Source: Trinickia dabaoshanensis
GTDB lineage: Bacteria > Pseudomonadota > Gammaproteobacteria > Burkholderiales > Burkholderiaceae
Length of the DNA stretch: 64,000 nt
Assembly: GCF_002879885.1 (NCBI RefSeq)
Contig: NZ_PNYA01000018.1
Span: 62,001 to 126,000, forward strand
Reading direction: 5' to 3'
In this document: positions 45,839-55,073 of the stretch, piece by piece
Numbering within the stretch: position 1 is the stretch's first letter
Layout: each line of letters starts with the position of its first letter
Position numbers and translations under genes: made by a program
The notes under the pieces: generated by a model
Told to the model about the DNA's origin: nothing
The model's database searches: none
Seen by the model: the letters and a program-made list of their open reading frames with translations, nothing else

Positions 45839-46141
45839 ATGCAGCAGCGTTTCATGCTGACGGCCGAAAAACAAGCACTCTCGCGCCTGCTCGAAATTAC
45901 CAAAGACCGCGATAACCACCAGGCGGCTCGCGTCGCCAATTTCCTGCTTGCGTGGTGGGATCCGGAAAAATACGGCCGCTTCGATTTCCTCGACGGATGG
46001 GCGTTGGATGAAAGCATCCGCAGAGATCTGGTGACCGTGTTCGACCTCATCAGTCATGTGGCGTCATACCCGGACACGCTAGGATACAAAGAACAATTCG
46101 TATCGTTGGTTCGGGCGTACCGCCCCGATATGACAGAGTAA
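45839..46141 (+). CDS. Small hypothetical protein, DUF7673-like
   Basis: A 100-residue soluble protein: AEKQALSRLLEITKDRDNHQAARVANFLLAWWDPEKYGRF, DGWALDESIRRDLVTVFDLI, then YPDTLGYKEQFVSLVRAYRPD. I associate this layout with a small family (DUF7673) found in proteobacteria near diverse genes, without known function. ATG 45839 is taken as the start. A CTG at 45824 preceded by AGGAGAA would add five residues and has the better ribosome-binding site. Confidence 0.7.
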   Translation: MQQRFMLTAEKQALSRLLEITKDRDNHQAARVANFLLAWWDPEKYGRFDFLDGWALDESIRRDLVTVFDLISHVASYPDTLGYKEQFVSLVRAYRPDMTE

Positions 46142-46203
46142 CGGCTGCCGATGCAATGCAGCCGTCGAGCGAGGCCGTGTCCGCCTCGAAGCCATAGCGC
46201 TCG

Positions 46204-46580
46204 TTAGGCGCCATGCCCCGAGATCGGTCCGGCCGCGCCCGTCAAATTGAGGATGCCATCCACCCACGCGAGGAACGTCGCTGATCCAGCAAATCGGCGA
46301 CGAAGGTGCCTACGTCGGCATCGATGCCGTTTTCATGAATACCCGATCCGGTCGTCGAGCATCGAGCTATGCGCTTGCGGCTGCAGCATGTTGTGCAGTG
46401 GAGTAGTTGGCAAGCGCACCATAACCGCCCGCGCTCGTCCCGTAGACGAGCAAACGGTTCGGTTGCGCAAAGCCGTGATCGACAAGCCACCGCGTGATCG
46501 CCCGAACGTTCTTCGCGCCGCTGTAGTGCGCTGCAGTTGCGCTTGCGCGTCCGGCCGCCCCGCCAATGCCTTGTGCATGG
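46204..46580 (-). pseudogene. Decayed serine esterase (GTSAGGYGAL motif)
   Basis: On the minus strand one frame (about 46580-46367) reads HYSGAKNVRAITRWLVDHGF, then LLVYGTSAGGYGALANY, and ends at a stop at 46369-46367. Another frame (about 46270-46204) reads TFLAWVDGILNLTGAAGPIS and stops at 46204-46206. The GxSxGG elbow preceded by a helix and strand is typical of pectin-acetylesterase/Notum-like esterases, and the second part looks like a genuine C-terminus. The frames are not continuous, so I read this as a frameshifted and shortened relic. The rest of the 46142-46651 gap shows nothing else. Confidence 0.5.
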
Positions 46581-46651
46581 CATCCAAGTCGACCGCTCGT
46601 TCGGCCGGTCCCGCTTGAACCGTGGGCGTTCTACCGTTCGGCACTTTTGCG

Positions 46652-48091
46652 CTATTGGCTCGCGTGCGTGCCGCCATCGCCATGCATACGTTTTTCCCAG
46701 CCGGTGAGGATGCGCCGTTCCAACACGTCGTAGCCGTGATCGAAATGGTGTCCGCCCGGCGTACGTATCACTTCTTGCGTAGCGGTCAATGCGGGGCACA
46801 ACGTGTCGGTCTCGTTTTCGCCGTAGAAGCACTGAACGAGCCCGGCGGGAAGCCGATCCATGGCCGGCTTCGCTTGCAGCGCCTTGTCGCTCGCCGGCAT
46901 GCCCAGCCAGCCCGTCACGCGCACCTGGAAATCGGCGGCGGGCGCGAAGCCGAGCAGCGAAACGATCGAAACTTGATTGCGCAACGTGGCGGGCAGTAAG
47001 TTGTAGGCGAAAGGCATCACGTCGGCGCCGAACGAATAGCCGATCAGCGCGAACGACGTTGCATGCCAGCGCGCGCCATAAGCACGTAGCACGCGGCTCA
47101 AATCACGGCTTACTTGCTCGGGGCTTTTCTCGCTCCAGAAATAACGCAAGCTATCCCAACCCACGACCGACACACCGTCTTTTTGCAGTTGCTCGCCGAT
47201 GGTCTTGTCGAGGTCGCGCCATCCGCCGTCGCCCGACATGACGATCGCAAGCATCCCGCGCGGATGCGCCGCGGGCAATTCGACGAGCGGCAGATCGGAG
47301 ACGTCTTGCTCGCCCACCGTTTCGGCCAACAAATGCGGCTTGATCAATGCGACGAGCTGATCGGCTCTCGTCGTCGCGGCCGGGAACATGCGAGGCGCTT
47401 TGGCCAACAACGGCGCCGCCATGCTATCCGCGTTCTTCCCGAAATTGAATCCCGGCGTATCGGCCCCTTCCTTCACGGCGGAGCGCTCGGCGGCTTGCAT
47501 CGCACCGATCGCGCTTGGCTTGCTTACGCCCACCTCGACGAAGCCGGGCAACGCACTGCCGCGGCTGATCGTCGGATCGGGCGGGCATTGCGCGAAGTCC
47601 GCGTTCAGTTTGCCTTGCGCATCGACGGCCGCCGCGCCGGCGATCGTATTCGCGGGCGCCTGCGCGAGCACGTGCAGCGCGAGCGTCGCCCCTTGCCCCG
47701 TGCCCGCCATGATCGGCGCGAAATATCGATTCGACTTCAACTGGCGTTCGAGCTGATGGCTGACCGCTTCCGCATCTCCATCCAAATGCCGGCATGCCTT
47801 GTCCGCCGCCGCGAGGTTCGCCGCATAGCGCCCGGTATCCACGCCCACGGTCAACGCGCCTTGCTCGGCCAACGCGTGTGCCGCTTGCGAATCGGCCGCG
47901 GTCCAGCCCTTGCCCGCGGAGAACAGAACGACGAAGCCGCGCATTTCTCCTTGCGGCCATTGGACGATGACATCGCCGTAACGTCCGCCCGAAATCTGTG
48001 TTTCAGCCGCTTGCGCACCGATACAAACAGACGACACGCTCGCGAACAACGCCAGCCATTTGAACGATTTCAATACTGCGTGAAGTGTCAT
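46652..48091 (-). CDS. acvB: AcvB/VirJ-family lysyl-phosphatidylglycerol hydrolase
   Basis: A 479-residue periplasmic protein with a Sec signal (SFKWLALFASVSSVCIGAQAAE). It has two VirJ-like alpha/beta-hydrolase domains. The C-terminal domain (about 265-479) has the nucleophile S353 in FALIGYSFGADVMPFAYN and a final His in TPGGHHFDHGYDVL. In the N-terminal domain the equivalent elbow reads AGTGQGA, without a serine. ATG 48091 overlaps the mprF stop (ATGA at 48088-48091). Characterised AcvB proteins hydrolyse lysyl-phosphatidylglycerol in the periplasm, matching the synthase encoded upstream. Confidence 0.9.
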   Translation of the reverse strand: MTLHAVLKSFKWLALFASVSSVCIGAQAAETQISGGRYGDVIVQWPQGEMRGFVVLFSAGKGWTAADSQAAHALAEQGALTVGVDTGRYAANLAAADKACRHLDGDAEAVSHQLERQLKSNRYFAPIMAGTGQGATLALHVLAQAPANTIAGAAAVDAQGKLNADFAQCPPDPTISRGSALPGFVEVGVSKPSAIGAMQAAERSAVKEGADTPGFNFGKNADSMAAPLLAKAPRMFPAATTRADQLVALIKPHLLAETVGEQDVSDLPLVELPAAHPRGMLAIVMSGDGGWRDLDKTIGEQLQKDGVSVVGWDSLRYFWSEKSPEQVSRDLSRVLRAYGARWHATSFALIGYSFGADVMPFAYNLLPATLRNQVSIVSLLGFAPAADFQVRVTGWLGMPASDKALQAKPAMDRLPAGLVQCFYGENETDTLCPALTATQEVIRTPGGHHFDHGYDVLERRILTGWEKRMHGDGGTHASQ

Positions 48092-50616
48092 GAACGGCGG
48101 CCCCCCGCCAGAATCGAAAGATCGAGTAGCGTCAGGACCGCGCTCGCCCAACCCGATACCGCGAGATAACGCGGCTCCCAGCGCGGCTGGAACTTACCCT
48201 TGAAAGCCCGCAGGCCTTGAAAGTTGTAGAAGCGGCCGCCGAAACGCCAGACGAGCGAGCCCAGTTGGTGAAGCGGCGAACCGAGCGGCATCGGGCGCAC
48301 CCCGGAAAACGGCGCGACACCGAGACTCAAATGGCGATAACCCGCGTCCTTCAAGTGCATCGCCAGTTGCACGAACAGATAATCCATCACGAACGGCGAG
48401 GCATCGGCCACATGACGCATGACCCCCACCGTCGCCTCGACGTTCAGATCGGTGGTCATAAACGTCGTGAATGCAACGGGGACGCCGTTTTGCCGAACGA
48501 GCATGACCGATTGCGCCGCGAGATACGCATCGCTGAAAGCCGCCACCGAGAAGCTCTTCTCCCGCGCGGAACGGCTGTCGAGCCAGCCATCCGAAATCCG
48601 GCGCAGAGAATCCATATGCTGGGGCATGGCCGCGGCGTCGATGACCTCCACGGCGCAGCCGTCGCGCTCGGCCCGGCGCATCGAGTAACGCAACGCCGCG
48701 CGCTTCGGTCCGCTCAGATCGAATTGCTCGAGCGCGAGTTGCGCCTCTTCGCCGAGTTTCATCAGAGTCAGCCCGGAATCCAGATACAACGGCAACGAGT
48801 CGGCTCTGACTTGATAAAAAGCGGCCCGTCCCCCGTGCTTGTGCGCGAGCATGACGAACTTGCGAATCAGTTCGGGCCATTCGGCGCGCGGGCCGACAGG
48901 ATCGTGCAACGCCGCCCACGTGCGGCCATGCTTGGCGAACATCAGGAACGCTTCGCGCGAATCGGAGAACAAGAAACTCTTGTCGCCCATCATGGCCAGC
49001 CCGGCATCGCTGCGCTCTTGCGAACGAATGATCCTGACGGCATCGCTCAGGTCCGCGGCGCTAGGATGAACGAAGCGTCCGGCCGCGGGGCGCAAAAGCT
49101 GCCACACGGCGAAAGCCGTGGCGACCAGGCTCGACGCGAGCATCGCCCGCAGCGAGCGAGACACGGGCGCATGGAACGCGAACTCCCACCACAGATCCGT
49201 TCGATACGGCACGTTGCGGTACGCGAAAAACATCACCCATGCCGAGCAAATCAGCACGATCGCCACGGAAATCAACCATCCGGGCGTAAACGGCTCGGCG
49301 AACAACGCCGCGCGCCGGGTAAAGCCCCGATGCGTGCAGAGCAACAAGACGAGCAACGAGGCGAGCACGCCCGCCTCGACGAAAGCCAATCCTTTGATGA
49401 CCGACAACACGAGACTGACGGCCGTCAGTACGACGGCCAGCCACCATGCGGCATCGAGCCGGCGCAGCAACCCGCGCGACACGAACAGCAGCAATACGCC
49501 GAACACGCCGCTCACCAACTGCGAACCTTCGAGCGCCCACAACGGCACGAGCTCACGCAACAACGCGAGGCGATGGGCCAGCGCCGGCGTCGCACTCGAC
49601 ACGATCAACATCGAGCCGACCACGAACGTGATCAAGCACAGAAACAGCGGCGCAATGCGGCCCAAGCGCGCCACCGTACGCAGCGGCAAGCGTTTGCGCA
49701 GCGCCCGCGCTTCGTAGCCCACCAGCACGGCCGCGGAGAGTACGAGCGGCAGACCGAAATAGACGGCGCGATAGGCCAGCAGCGCCGCCAGAAGCGATGG
49801 GGTAGCGATGTCGCCGCGCAACGCGAAGACCATCACGGATTCGAATACGCCGACGCCCCCGGGCGTATGGCCCACGATACCGAGCAGAAGCGACGCCGAG
49901 TAGATGGCAAGAAAGCTCATGAAACCGGCGTGCGTGCCGGGCAAGAACACCCACAACGCAGCGCCCGCCCCCACCACATCGATCACGCCGAAAATAAGCT
50001 GCGATACGAGGCTTCCCCGGGAGGGAATGTCCAGTGTGACGGCCGCCCAGCGCGTGCGAAACCGTTTGGTCGCGGAACCGCAGCACGCGACAGCGACGAT
50101 CAGGGCCAGAAGGACGATCACGCTGCCGATCGTCAAGGTAAGCGGCGCGAGATGCGTCATCGCCGAGAGCGCGCTCGTATCCGCCAGCGCACCGACCGCG
50201 GTGATCAGCAACGTTGCCAAAATGAGCGAGCCGCTCGTCAGCAACGTCAGGCGGCCGATCTGCGACGACGTGACGCCAGCGGCGCCATACACGCGGTAGC
50301 GCACCGCTCCGCCCGTCAGCGCGCCGAAGCCCGCGATGTTGCCGAGTGCGGACGCCGCCGTGGCCCCGATCCAGAGCAGGGAGCGCGGCACTTTTGCGTC
50401 GACGTGACGCAAACCGATTTCGTCACGCGCGACCAGGGCGACGAAGCTCAGCGCCGTGGCGGCGAGCGCGGCGGCCCATCGGCCAGGGACAATGCAGAAC
50501 AATTGCCGGCTGACGGAATGGTAATCGATGCTCTGAGAGATTTTCTGCAGCGCGAGGAGCAGCAAAATGCAGATGACCAGCGCTAGCGCGGGCGAAACGA
50601 GACGCTTGTGGTTCAT
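48088..50616 (-). CDS. mprF: Lysyl-phosphatidylglycerol synthase/flippase
   Basis: A protein of 842 residues from ATG 50616 (MNHKRLVSPALAL); the frame continues to 50715, so ATG 50685 is an alternative. The N-terminal two-thirds is a polytopic flippase domain of about a dozen helices (GHTPGGVGVFESVMVFALRG is the typical UPF0104 landmark). The C-terminal soluble domain (DUF2156) transfers lysine from Lys-tRNA to phosphatidylglycerol (RGGRAAFYQVRADSLPLYLDSGLTLMKLGEEA, KGKFQPRWEPRYLA). The modification reduces membrane negative charge and resists cationic peptides and acid. Translationally coupled to acvB. Confidence 0.93.
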   Translation of the reverse strand: MNHKRLVSPALALVICILLLLALQKISQSIDYHSVSRQLFCIVPGRWAAALAATALSFVALVARDEIGLRHVDAKVPRSLLWIGATAASALGNIAGFGALTGGAVRYRVYGAAGVTSSQIGRLTLLTSGSLILATLLITAVGALADTSALSAMTHLAPLTLTIGSVIVLLALIVAVACCGSATKRFRTRWAAVTLDIPSRGSLVSQLIFGVIDVVGAGAALWVFLPGTHAGFMSFLAIYSASLLLGIVGHTPGGVGVFESVMVFALRGDIATPSLLAALLAYRAVYFGLPLVLSAAVLVGYEARALRKRLPLRTVARLGRIAPLFLCLITFVVGSMLIVSSATPALAHRLALLRELVPLWALEGSQLVSGVFGVLLLFVSRGLLRRLDAAWWLAVVLTAVSLVLSVIKGLAFVEAGVLASLLVLLLCTHRGFTRRAALFAEPFTPGWLISVAIVLICSAWVMFFAYRNVPYRTDLWWEFAFHAPVSRSLRAMLASSLVATAFAVWQLLRPAAGRFVHPSAADLSDAVRIIRSQERSDAGLAMMGDKSFLFSDSREAFLMFAKHGRTWAALHDPVGPRAEWPELIRKFVMLAHKHGGRAAFYQVRADSLPLYLDSGLTLMKLGEEAQLALEQFDLSGPKRAALRYSMRRAERDGCAVEVIDAAAMPQHMDSLRRISDGWLDSRSAREKSFSVAAFSDAYLAAQSVMLVRQNGVPVAFTTFMTTDLNVEATVGVMRHVADASPFVMDYLFVQLAMHLKDAGYRHLSLGVAPFSGVRPMPLGSPLHQLGSLVWRFGGRFYNFQGLRAFKGKFQPRWEPRYLAVSGWASAVLTLLDLSILAGGRRS

Positions 50617-50938
50617 GCGACGCGCTTTCGCGTAAAACGCGGCTACGACTCTCGAGGGGCGGTCTCCGTGACTAGCGTCTTGCATTTCCTGTGAATCGGT
50701 CGTTCTCGGCGGCAACGGAGAGGGTCATGGCTGCGGCGTCGACGCGCCGTTTTGTACAGACCAGGATCGTGGGGACCGCGCCGGGCGATCGATGTAGCAA
50801 CTTATGGTCTATTACAACGTCTCGGCAGCCGCTTCGGTTGACGCCCGAACCGACAATCGAAGCGGGCACGGCGCACCGGCGACTCCCGCATCGGACGCGC
50901 CGAGGCGGGTTTGCTCGATCCTGAACGTCAAACGATCG

Positions 50939-51130
50939 TCAAATAAAGGGTTTTCCCTCGATTTGTTCGTAGACGACGTTGCCGTTCTCGTCTTCGAATT
51001 TCTCCACGTAATTGCGCGCGCCGCACATCGGGCAGCGGAACAACAGCCCTTGCCCTTCGTTTTTGATGACGACGTCGGCCTGTTCCCACTGCGCCTGACA
51101 GCTCTGATTCCTACAAATCAACACATTCAT
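50939..51130 (-). CDS. Small zinc-ribbon protein
   Basis: A 63-residue protein with one probable zinc ribbon: ICRNQSC and later RCPMCGARNYVEKF. GGAGA precedes the ATG. It lies 24 bases downstream of the NYN-domain gene on the same strand, so it is likely co-transcribed. Function unknown. Confidence 0.75.
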   Translation of the reverse strand: MNVLICRNQSCQAQWEQADVVIKNEGQGLLFRCPMCGARNYVEKFEDENGNVVYEQIEGKPFI

Positions 51131-51154
51131 TCTCCTGGCGAGTCGTCAGCCGAC

Positions 51155-52495
51155 TCATTGTCCGTTGTTGCTTTCCGTCGGCGCCCTGCGCGCGCGGCTC
51201 GTTCGCGATGCGGATTTGCGCGGGGCCTTTGCCGGCTTCGCTTGGTCCGCGCTCGGTGCGGCGGGCTCGCCGGCTTGCGGCTCGGCCTGCAACGCTCGAG
51301 CGCCGTTGGCCGGCGACTTTTTCGCCGGCGCCTTGCGTGCGCGACGCGCCTTGGGCGCCGGCTCCGCCGCGGCTTCGCTCGGCGCCGCCGGCATCGGCAC
51401 TGCTTCGTCTAGCGCCGAGGCGGGCGCGATATTAGGTTCCGGTGCAAATTCCGGCGCCGCTTCCGCCATGACTTCCGGCATGGCTTCCACGATTTCAGGC
51501 GTTTCGACGGCTAGAGCGGCAGCCGCGGGGGCGCGATCGCGCCCTTGCTTGCGAACGCCTTTGCCTTTCTTCCGGCCCTTATGACCCACCTCGGGCGCCG
51601 AGCCGTTCTCGAGTACGCCGGCTTCCGCGACGACTTGCGCAGCCCCTTGCTTCGGCACTTCGAGACCCGGCGTTTGACTCGGCCGGAAAACGAATGCCCC
51701 GGACTTATCGTCGCGGCCCACCTCCAGCAAGCCACGCGCTTGCGCTTCGTCGAGCAAATTGCCGAATGCGCGGAAGCCGTAATACGACTCGCTGAAATCG
51801 GGCTTGCGCCGCTTGATCGCGCTCTTGAGCACGGAGGCCCAAATCTTGCCGCTCTCGCCGCGCTCCGAAACGAGCGCGTCGAACGTTTCGACTGCGATCG
51901 CAATGGCCTTCGCCTTGCGCGACTCCATTTCGGCCTTCGGCTGCTTGTCCTCGTCGGCCACCCGTTTAGCGGCAACGCTCGCTTCGCGCGCCTCGCGCTT
52001 AGCGTTCGCGCGCTGCTGCTCGCGAACGAGGTCGTCGTAAAAAATAAATTCGTCGCAATTGGCGACCAAAAGATCGGATGTCGAGTTCTTCACGCCCACG
52101 CCGATCACTTTCTTCGCGTTCTCGCGCAGCTTCGAGACGAGCGGCGAAAAATCCGAATCGCCGCTGATGATCACGAACGTATCGACGTGCGACTTCGTGT
52201 AGCAAAGATCGAGGGCATCGACGACGAGCCGGATATCCGCGGAATTCTTGCCCGATTGCCGCACGTGCGGGATTTCGATGAGCTCGAAACTGGCTTCGTG
52301 CATGGACGCCTTGAAGGCCTTGTAGCGATCCCAATCGCAGTACGCTTTCTTGACGACGATGCTTCCTTTGAGCAGCAGCCGTTCAAGCACCGGCTTGATG
52401 TCGAATTTCTCGAACTTCGCATCGCGAACGCCGAGCGCGACGTTCTCGAAGTCGCAGAACAGCGCCATGCTGACGCTATCTTGAGGGGAAGCCAT
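51155..52495 (-). CDS. NYN-domain protein with OST-HTH/LOTUS-like domain
   Basis: A 446-residue protein. Residues 8-150 are a NYN (PIN-like) putative nuclease domain with the acidic residues in ALFCDFENVALG, SADIRLVVDAL and IISGDSDFSPLVSKLRE. Residues about 200-280 match a LOTUS/OST-HTH RNA-binding domain (WASVLKSAIKRRKPDFSESYYGFRAFGNLLDEAQ). The tail (about 320-446) is low-complexity, rich in Ala/Pro/Lys/Arg (KARRARKAPAKKSPANGARA, TSRARRAP) and probably binds nucleic acid non-specifically. GGAGA precedes the start. RNA cleavage is the family expectation; the target is unknown. Confidence 0.88.
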   Translation of the reverse strand: MASPQDSVSMALFCDFENVALGVRDAKFEKFDIKPVLERLLLKGSIVVKKAYCDWDRYKAFKASMHEASFELIEIPHVRQSGKNSADIRLVVDALDLCYTKSHVDTFVIISGDSDFSPLVSKLRENAKKVIGVGVKNSTSDLLVANCDEFIFYDDLVREQQRANAKREAREASVAAKRVADEDKQPKAEMESRKAKAIAIAVETFDALVSERGESGKIWASVLKSAIKRRKPDFSESYYGFRAFGNLLDEAQARGLLEVGRDDKSGAFVFRPSQTPGLEVPKQGAAQVVAEAGVLENGSAPEVGHKGRKKGKGVRKQGRDRAPAAAALAVETPEIVEAMPEVMAEAAPEFAPEPNIAPASALDEAVPMPAAPSEAAAEPAPKARRARKAPAKKSPANGARALQAEPQAGEPAAPSADQAKPAKAPRKSASRTSRARRAPTESNNGQ

Positions 52496-52621
52496 AGAGT
52501 TCTCCAGCAGATCGGGCGCGTTGGCTCGTTAATTTTCAAATTGCGCACATGATAGCTGGTTGCGGGCGGCCAACCGTCGTTGGCCGCCGAATGCCGGTCG
52601 CCGATCGATGCGGCGCGGCCT

Positions 52622-54181
52622 TTATTTCGCGGCGGAGGGCACCGCCAACGCCGCGTTCGACAGGCCGGGCCAACGCAAGCGCTCCACCGTCACCTGTCGA
52701 TGCGGCGCATCGCGCACGAACGCATCGATGGCATCGCGAATGTCCGTATCGATGAAATCGGCGCGCTCGGCGTCGATCAGCACGGTCGAACGCTCGGGAA
52801 TCTGCGCAAGGCAGCGGTCCAGCATGGGCTTGGCGAAGAACGTCGCATCCTTGCGCACCGACAGCAAGAAGTAATCGTCGTGCCGGGTCAACACGAACGT
52901 GCGCGACAGGCTCGCCTGCATAGCCATGAGCGCGCTCGCCGCCATGCCGATTCCGATGCCGATCAGCAAATCCGTGGCGAGGACGCCGATGATCGTCGCG
53001 GCGAACGGCACGCATCGCCCGGCGCCTTCGCGAACCATCTCGATGAAGAGCCGCGGCTTGGCGAGCTTATACCCGGTTTGGATCAAGATGGCCGCGAGAC
53101 TCGCCAGCGGAATCCAATTGAGCACCGCGGTCAGCATGAACACGCTCGCAAGCAGCAACGCGCCGTGAATGACGGCGGACATGCGGGTCTGCGCCCCGGC
53201 GTGCACATTCGCCGAACTGCGCACGATGACGGCCGTCAGCGGCAACCCGCCGAGCAAGGCGGCGACGATATTGCCCGCGCCCTGCGCCTTCAACTCGCGA
53301 TCGGGCGATACGCGCCGGCGCTTCGGATCGATTCGCTCGAGCGCTTCGAGACTCAGCAGCGTCTCGAGACTCGCCACGATGGCGAGCGTCACGGCGACAC
53401 GCCAAACGTCGGGGCTCGCCAATTGCGAGAGATCGGGCATCGAGATTGCATTGACGAGCGCCGCCGGCGAATCGAGCGCGGCGAGCGAGACGCGATGCTC
53501 GAGCGGCACCGAGAGCGGCGGCGCAAATCGATCCAGCAACACCGTCACGCCGATGCCGAGCGCAACGACGGCCAGAGGGCCCGGCACGGCGCGCACGAAC
53601 GCATAACGCTTCGCTTGCGGCGTTTCCCACGCGAACAAAATCGCGACGGACGCCGTGCAAAGCGCGAGTGCCACGGGGAGCATGGCGCCGAGCGGCGTCG
53701 AGACCGCCCCCGGATGCATGAGATTCGACTCGGCCTCGCCAATGAGGCCGACGGCCAGCGGGATTTGCTTGACGATCAATATGATGCCGATCGATGCCAG
53801 CATCCCTTTGATGACGGCCGCGGGCACGAAGCTCGCGATACGCCCCGCGCGCAGCAGCCCGAACGCGACCTGCAATGCGCCGGCAATCAACACGGCGGCC
53901 AAAAATGCGGAGAAGCTGCCGAGCGAGGCGATCGCGGACACGACGATGACGACGAGCCCCGCAGCCGGCCCGCTGACACTCAAATGCGAGCCGCTCAACA
54001 ACGCGACGATCAGACCGCCGACGATGCCGGAGACCAGACCGGCAAACGGCGGCACGCCCGATGCGGTCGCGATGCCGAGGCACAACGGCAGCGCAACGAG
54101 AAATACGACGATGCCGGCGAAGACGTCGCTACGCAACGTCGAAAGCGAAAAAGAGGAAGGCGATAGGCGGGGAAGTGACAT
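52622..54181 (-). CDS. SulP-family anion transporter (probable bicarbonate)
   Basis: A 519-residue transporter with 10-12 helices and the SulP landmarks SGVPPFAGLVSGIVGGLIVALLSGS and GGLPLTAVIVRSSANVHAGAQTR, ending in a reduced STAS-like region (about residues 435-510: STVLIDAERADFIDTDIRDAI). Its position downstream of a carbonic anhydrase on the same strand, 111 bases away, suggests bicarbonate transport or a carbon-dioxide concentrating role, as in other SulP-anhydrase pairs. Confidence 0.88.
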   Translation of the reverse strand: MSLPRLSPSSFSLSTLRSDVFAGIVVFLVALPLCLGIATASGVPPFAGLVSGIVGGLIVALLSGSHLSVSGPAAGLVVIVVSAIASLGSFSAFLAAVLIAGALQVAFGLLRAGRIASFVPAAVIKGMLASIGIILIVKQIPLAVGLIGEAESNLMHPGAVSTPLGAMLPVALALCTASVAILFAWETPQAKRYAFVRAVPGPLAVVALGIGVTVLLDRFAPPLSVPLEHRVSLAALDSPAALVNAISMPDLSQLASPDVWRVAVTLAIVASLETLLSLEALERIDPKRRRVSPDRELKAQGAGNIVAALLGGLPLTAVIVRSSANVHAGAQTRMSAVIHGALLLASVFMLTAVLNWIPLASLAAILIQTGYKLAKPRLFIEMVREGAGRCVPFAATIIGVLATDLLIGIGIGMAASALMAMQASLSRTFVLTRHDDYFLLSVRKDATFFAKPMLDRCLAQIPERSTVLIDAERADFIDTDIRDAIDAFVRDAPHRQVTVERLRWPGLSNAALAVPSAAK

Positions 54182-54292
54182 AGCTTTATGGAAAGCGAAT
54201 AGTCGAATGGCGTCGCGCCGCGCGACCTAGGCGGCGAACGAATCGAAAATGATCGTGAAAAATCGTGCGAGTAGGTGCGATGAAGACGCGCG

Positions 54293-54919
54293 TCAAGCTT
54301 CGACAATCGCAGCCGATGCGCGATGCGGCGCATCTTCGAAATCGGTCAGTGGGGTCAACAGCCCTTCGCGGAGCCCGAACACCCAGCCGTGCACCGTAGG
54401 CTTGCGCGCAGCGCTCGACAAGATCGGCGATTCGCGCAGAAGCCTGACTTGTTCGATGACGTTCAATTCAACCAATCGGTCGACACGGGCTTCGAACTCG
54501 TCGATCGCGTTCAACGCGTTCCGATGGCGATGCGCGAGTTGACGCAAGCCGGCGATGCGCCGGTTCACGGCAGGCAAGGCGCCGGACGGCGCGGACAACG
54601 CCGCGCGCACGCCGCCGCAGTGGTGGTGCCCGCAAATGACGATGTGCTCGACGCCGAGCGCATGCACGGCATATTCGACGACGCTCGATGTGTTGCCGTC
54701 GTCGGACGTATAAAGATTGGCGATGTTGCGATGGACGAACAGCTCGCCCGGTTGCGCGTTGGTGATCCCTTCGGCCGGCACGCGGCTATCGGAGCACCCG
54801 ATCCAAAGCACGCGCGGTTGTTGGCCTTGCGCGAGTCGTTCGAAAAAACCAGGGTCTCGCGCCTTGGCCTCTTGCGACCAAGCGCGATTCGCGAGCAGCA
54901 GCCGCTTCGCGTAATTCAT
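54293..54919 (-). CDS. can: Beta-carbonic anhydrase
   Basis: A 208-residue beta-class enzyme. Zinc ligands C42, H98 and C101 (GCSDSRVPAEG, GHHHCGGVRAAL), and the D44/R46 dyad is intact. The C-terminus WVFGLREGLLTPL is typical. GGGAGG lies 8 bases before ATG 54919. It interconverts carbon dioxide and bicarbonate in the cytoplasm and heads an apparent operon with the SulP gene. Confidence 0.93.
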   Translation of the reverse strand: MNYAKRLLLANRAWSQEAKARDPGFFERLAQGQQPRVLWIGCSDSRVPAEGITNAQPGELFVHRNIANLYTSDDGNTSSVVEYAVHALGVEHIVICGHHHCGGVRAALSAPSGALPAVNRRIAGLRQLAHRHRNALNAIDEFEARVDRLVELNVIEQVRLLRESPILSSAARKPTVHGWVFGLREGLLTPLTDFEDAPHRASAAIVEA

Positions 54920-55040
54920 CGATGTCCTCCCACTGTAGTTCCGGACAGAATGGGGAAATCATTCTTTCAAACAATTTCCACATTCATTACCACAAGCTTA
55001 CAGACAAGAGGTTCCAAAAAAAATTCAAAAAAAATGGTTT

Positions 55041-55061
55041 GCCCACGCGCCCGGCGTGGGC
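55041..55061 (-). terminator. Intrinsic terminator after amn
   Basis: An 8-bp perfect stem (GCCCACGC / GCGTGGGC, 5-base loop), read on the minus strand 12 bases after the amn stop and followed within seven bases by a run of eight T and, after a short gap, a further T-rich stretch. The oriented T-tract supports termination of amn. Confidence 0.75.
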
Positions 55062-55073
55062 AATAGGTTCGGC

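Noticed and set aside
48217-50586. Very long plus-strand open frame (789 codons) opposite mprF
   Set aside because: The translation is a low-complexity Arg/Gln/His/Glu sequence, the typical antisense shadow of a GC-rich membrane-protein gene; mprF has clear family features.
52580-54166. Plus-strand open frame of 528 codons opposite the SulP gene
   Set aside because: Same antisense-shadow composition; the SulP protein on the other strand is unmistakable.
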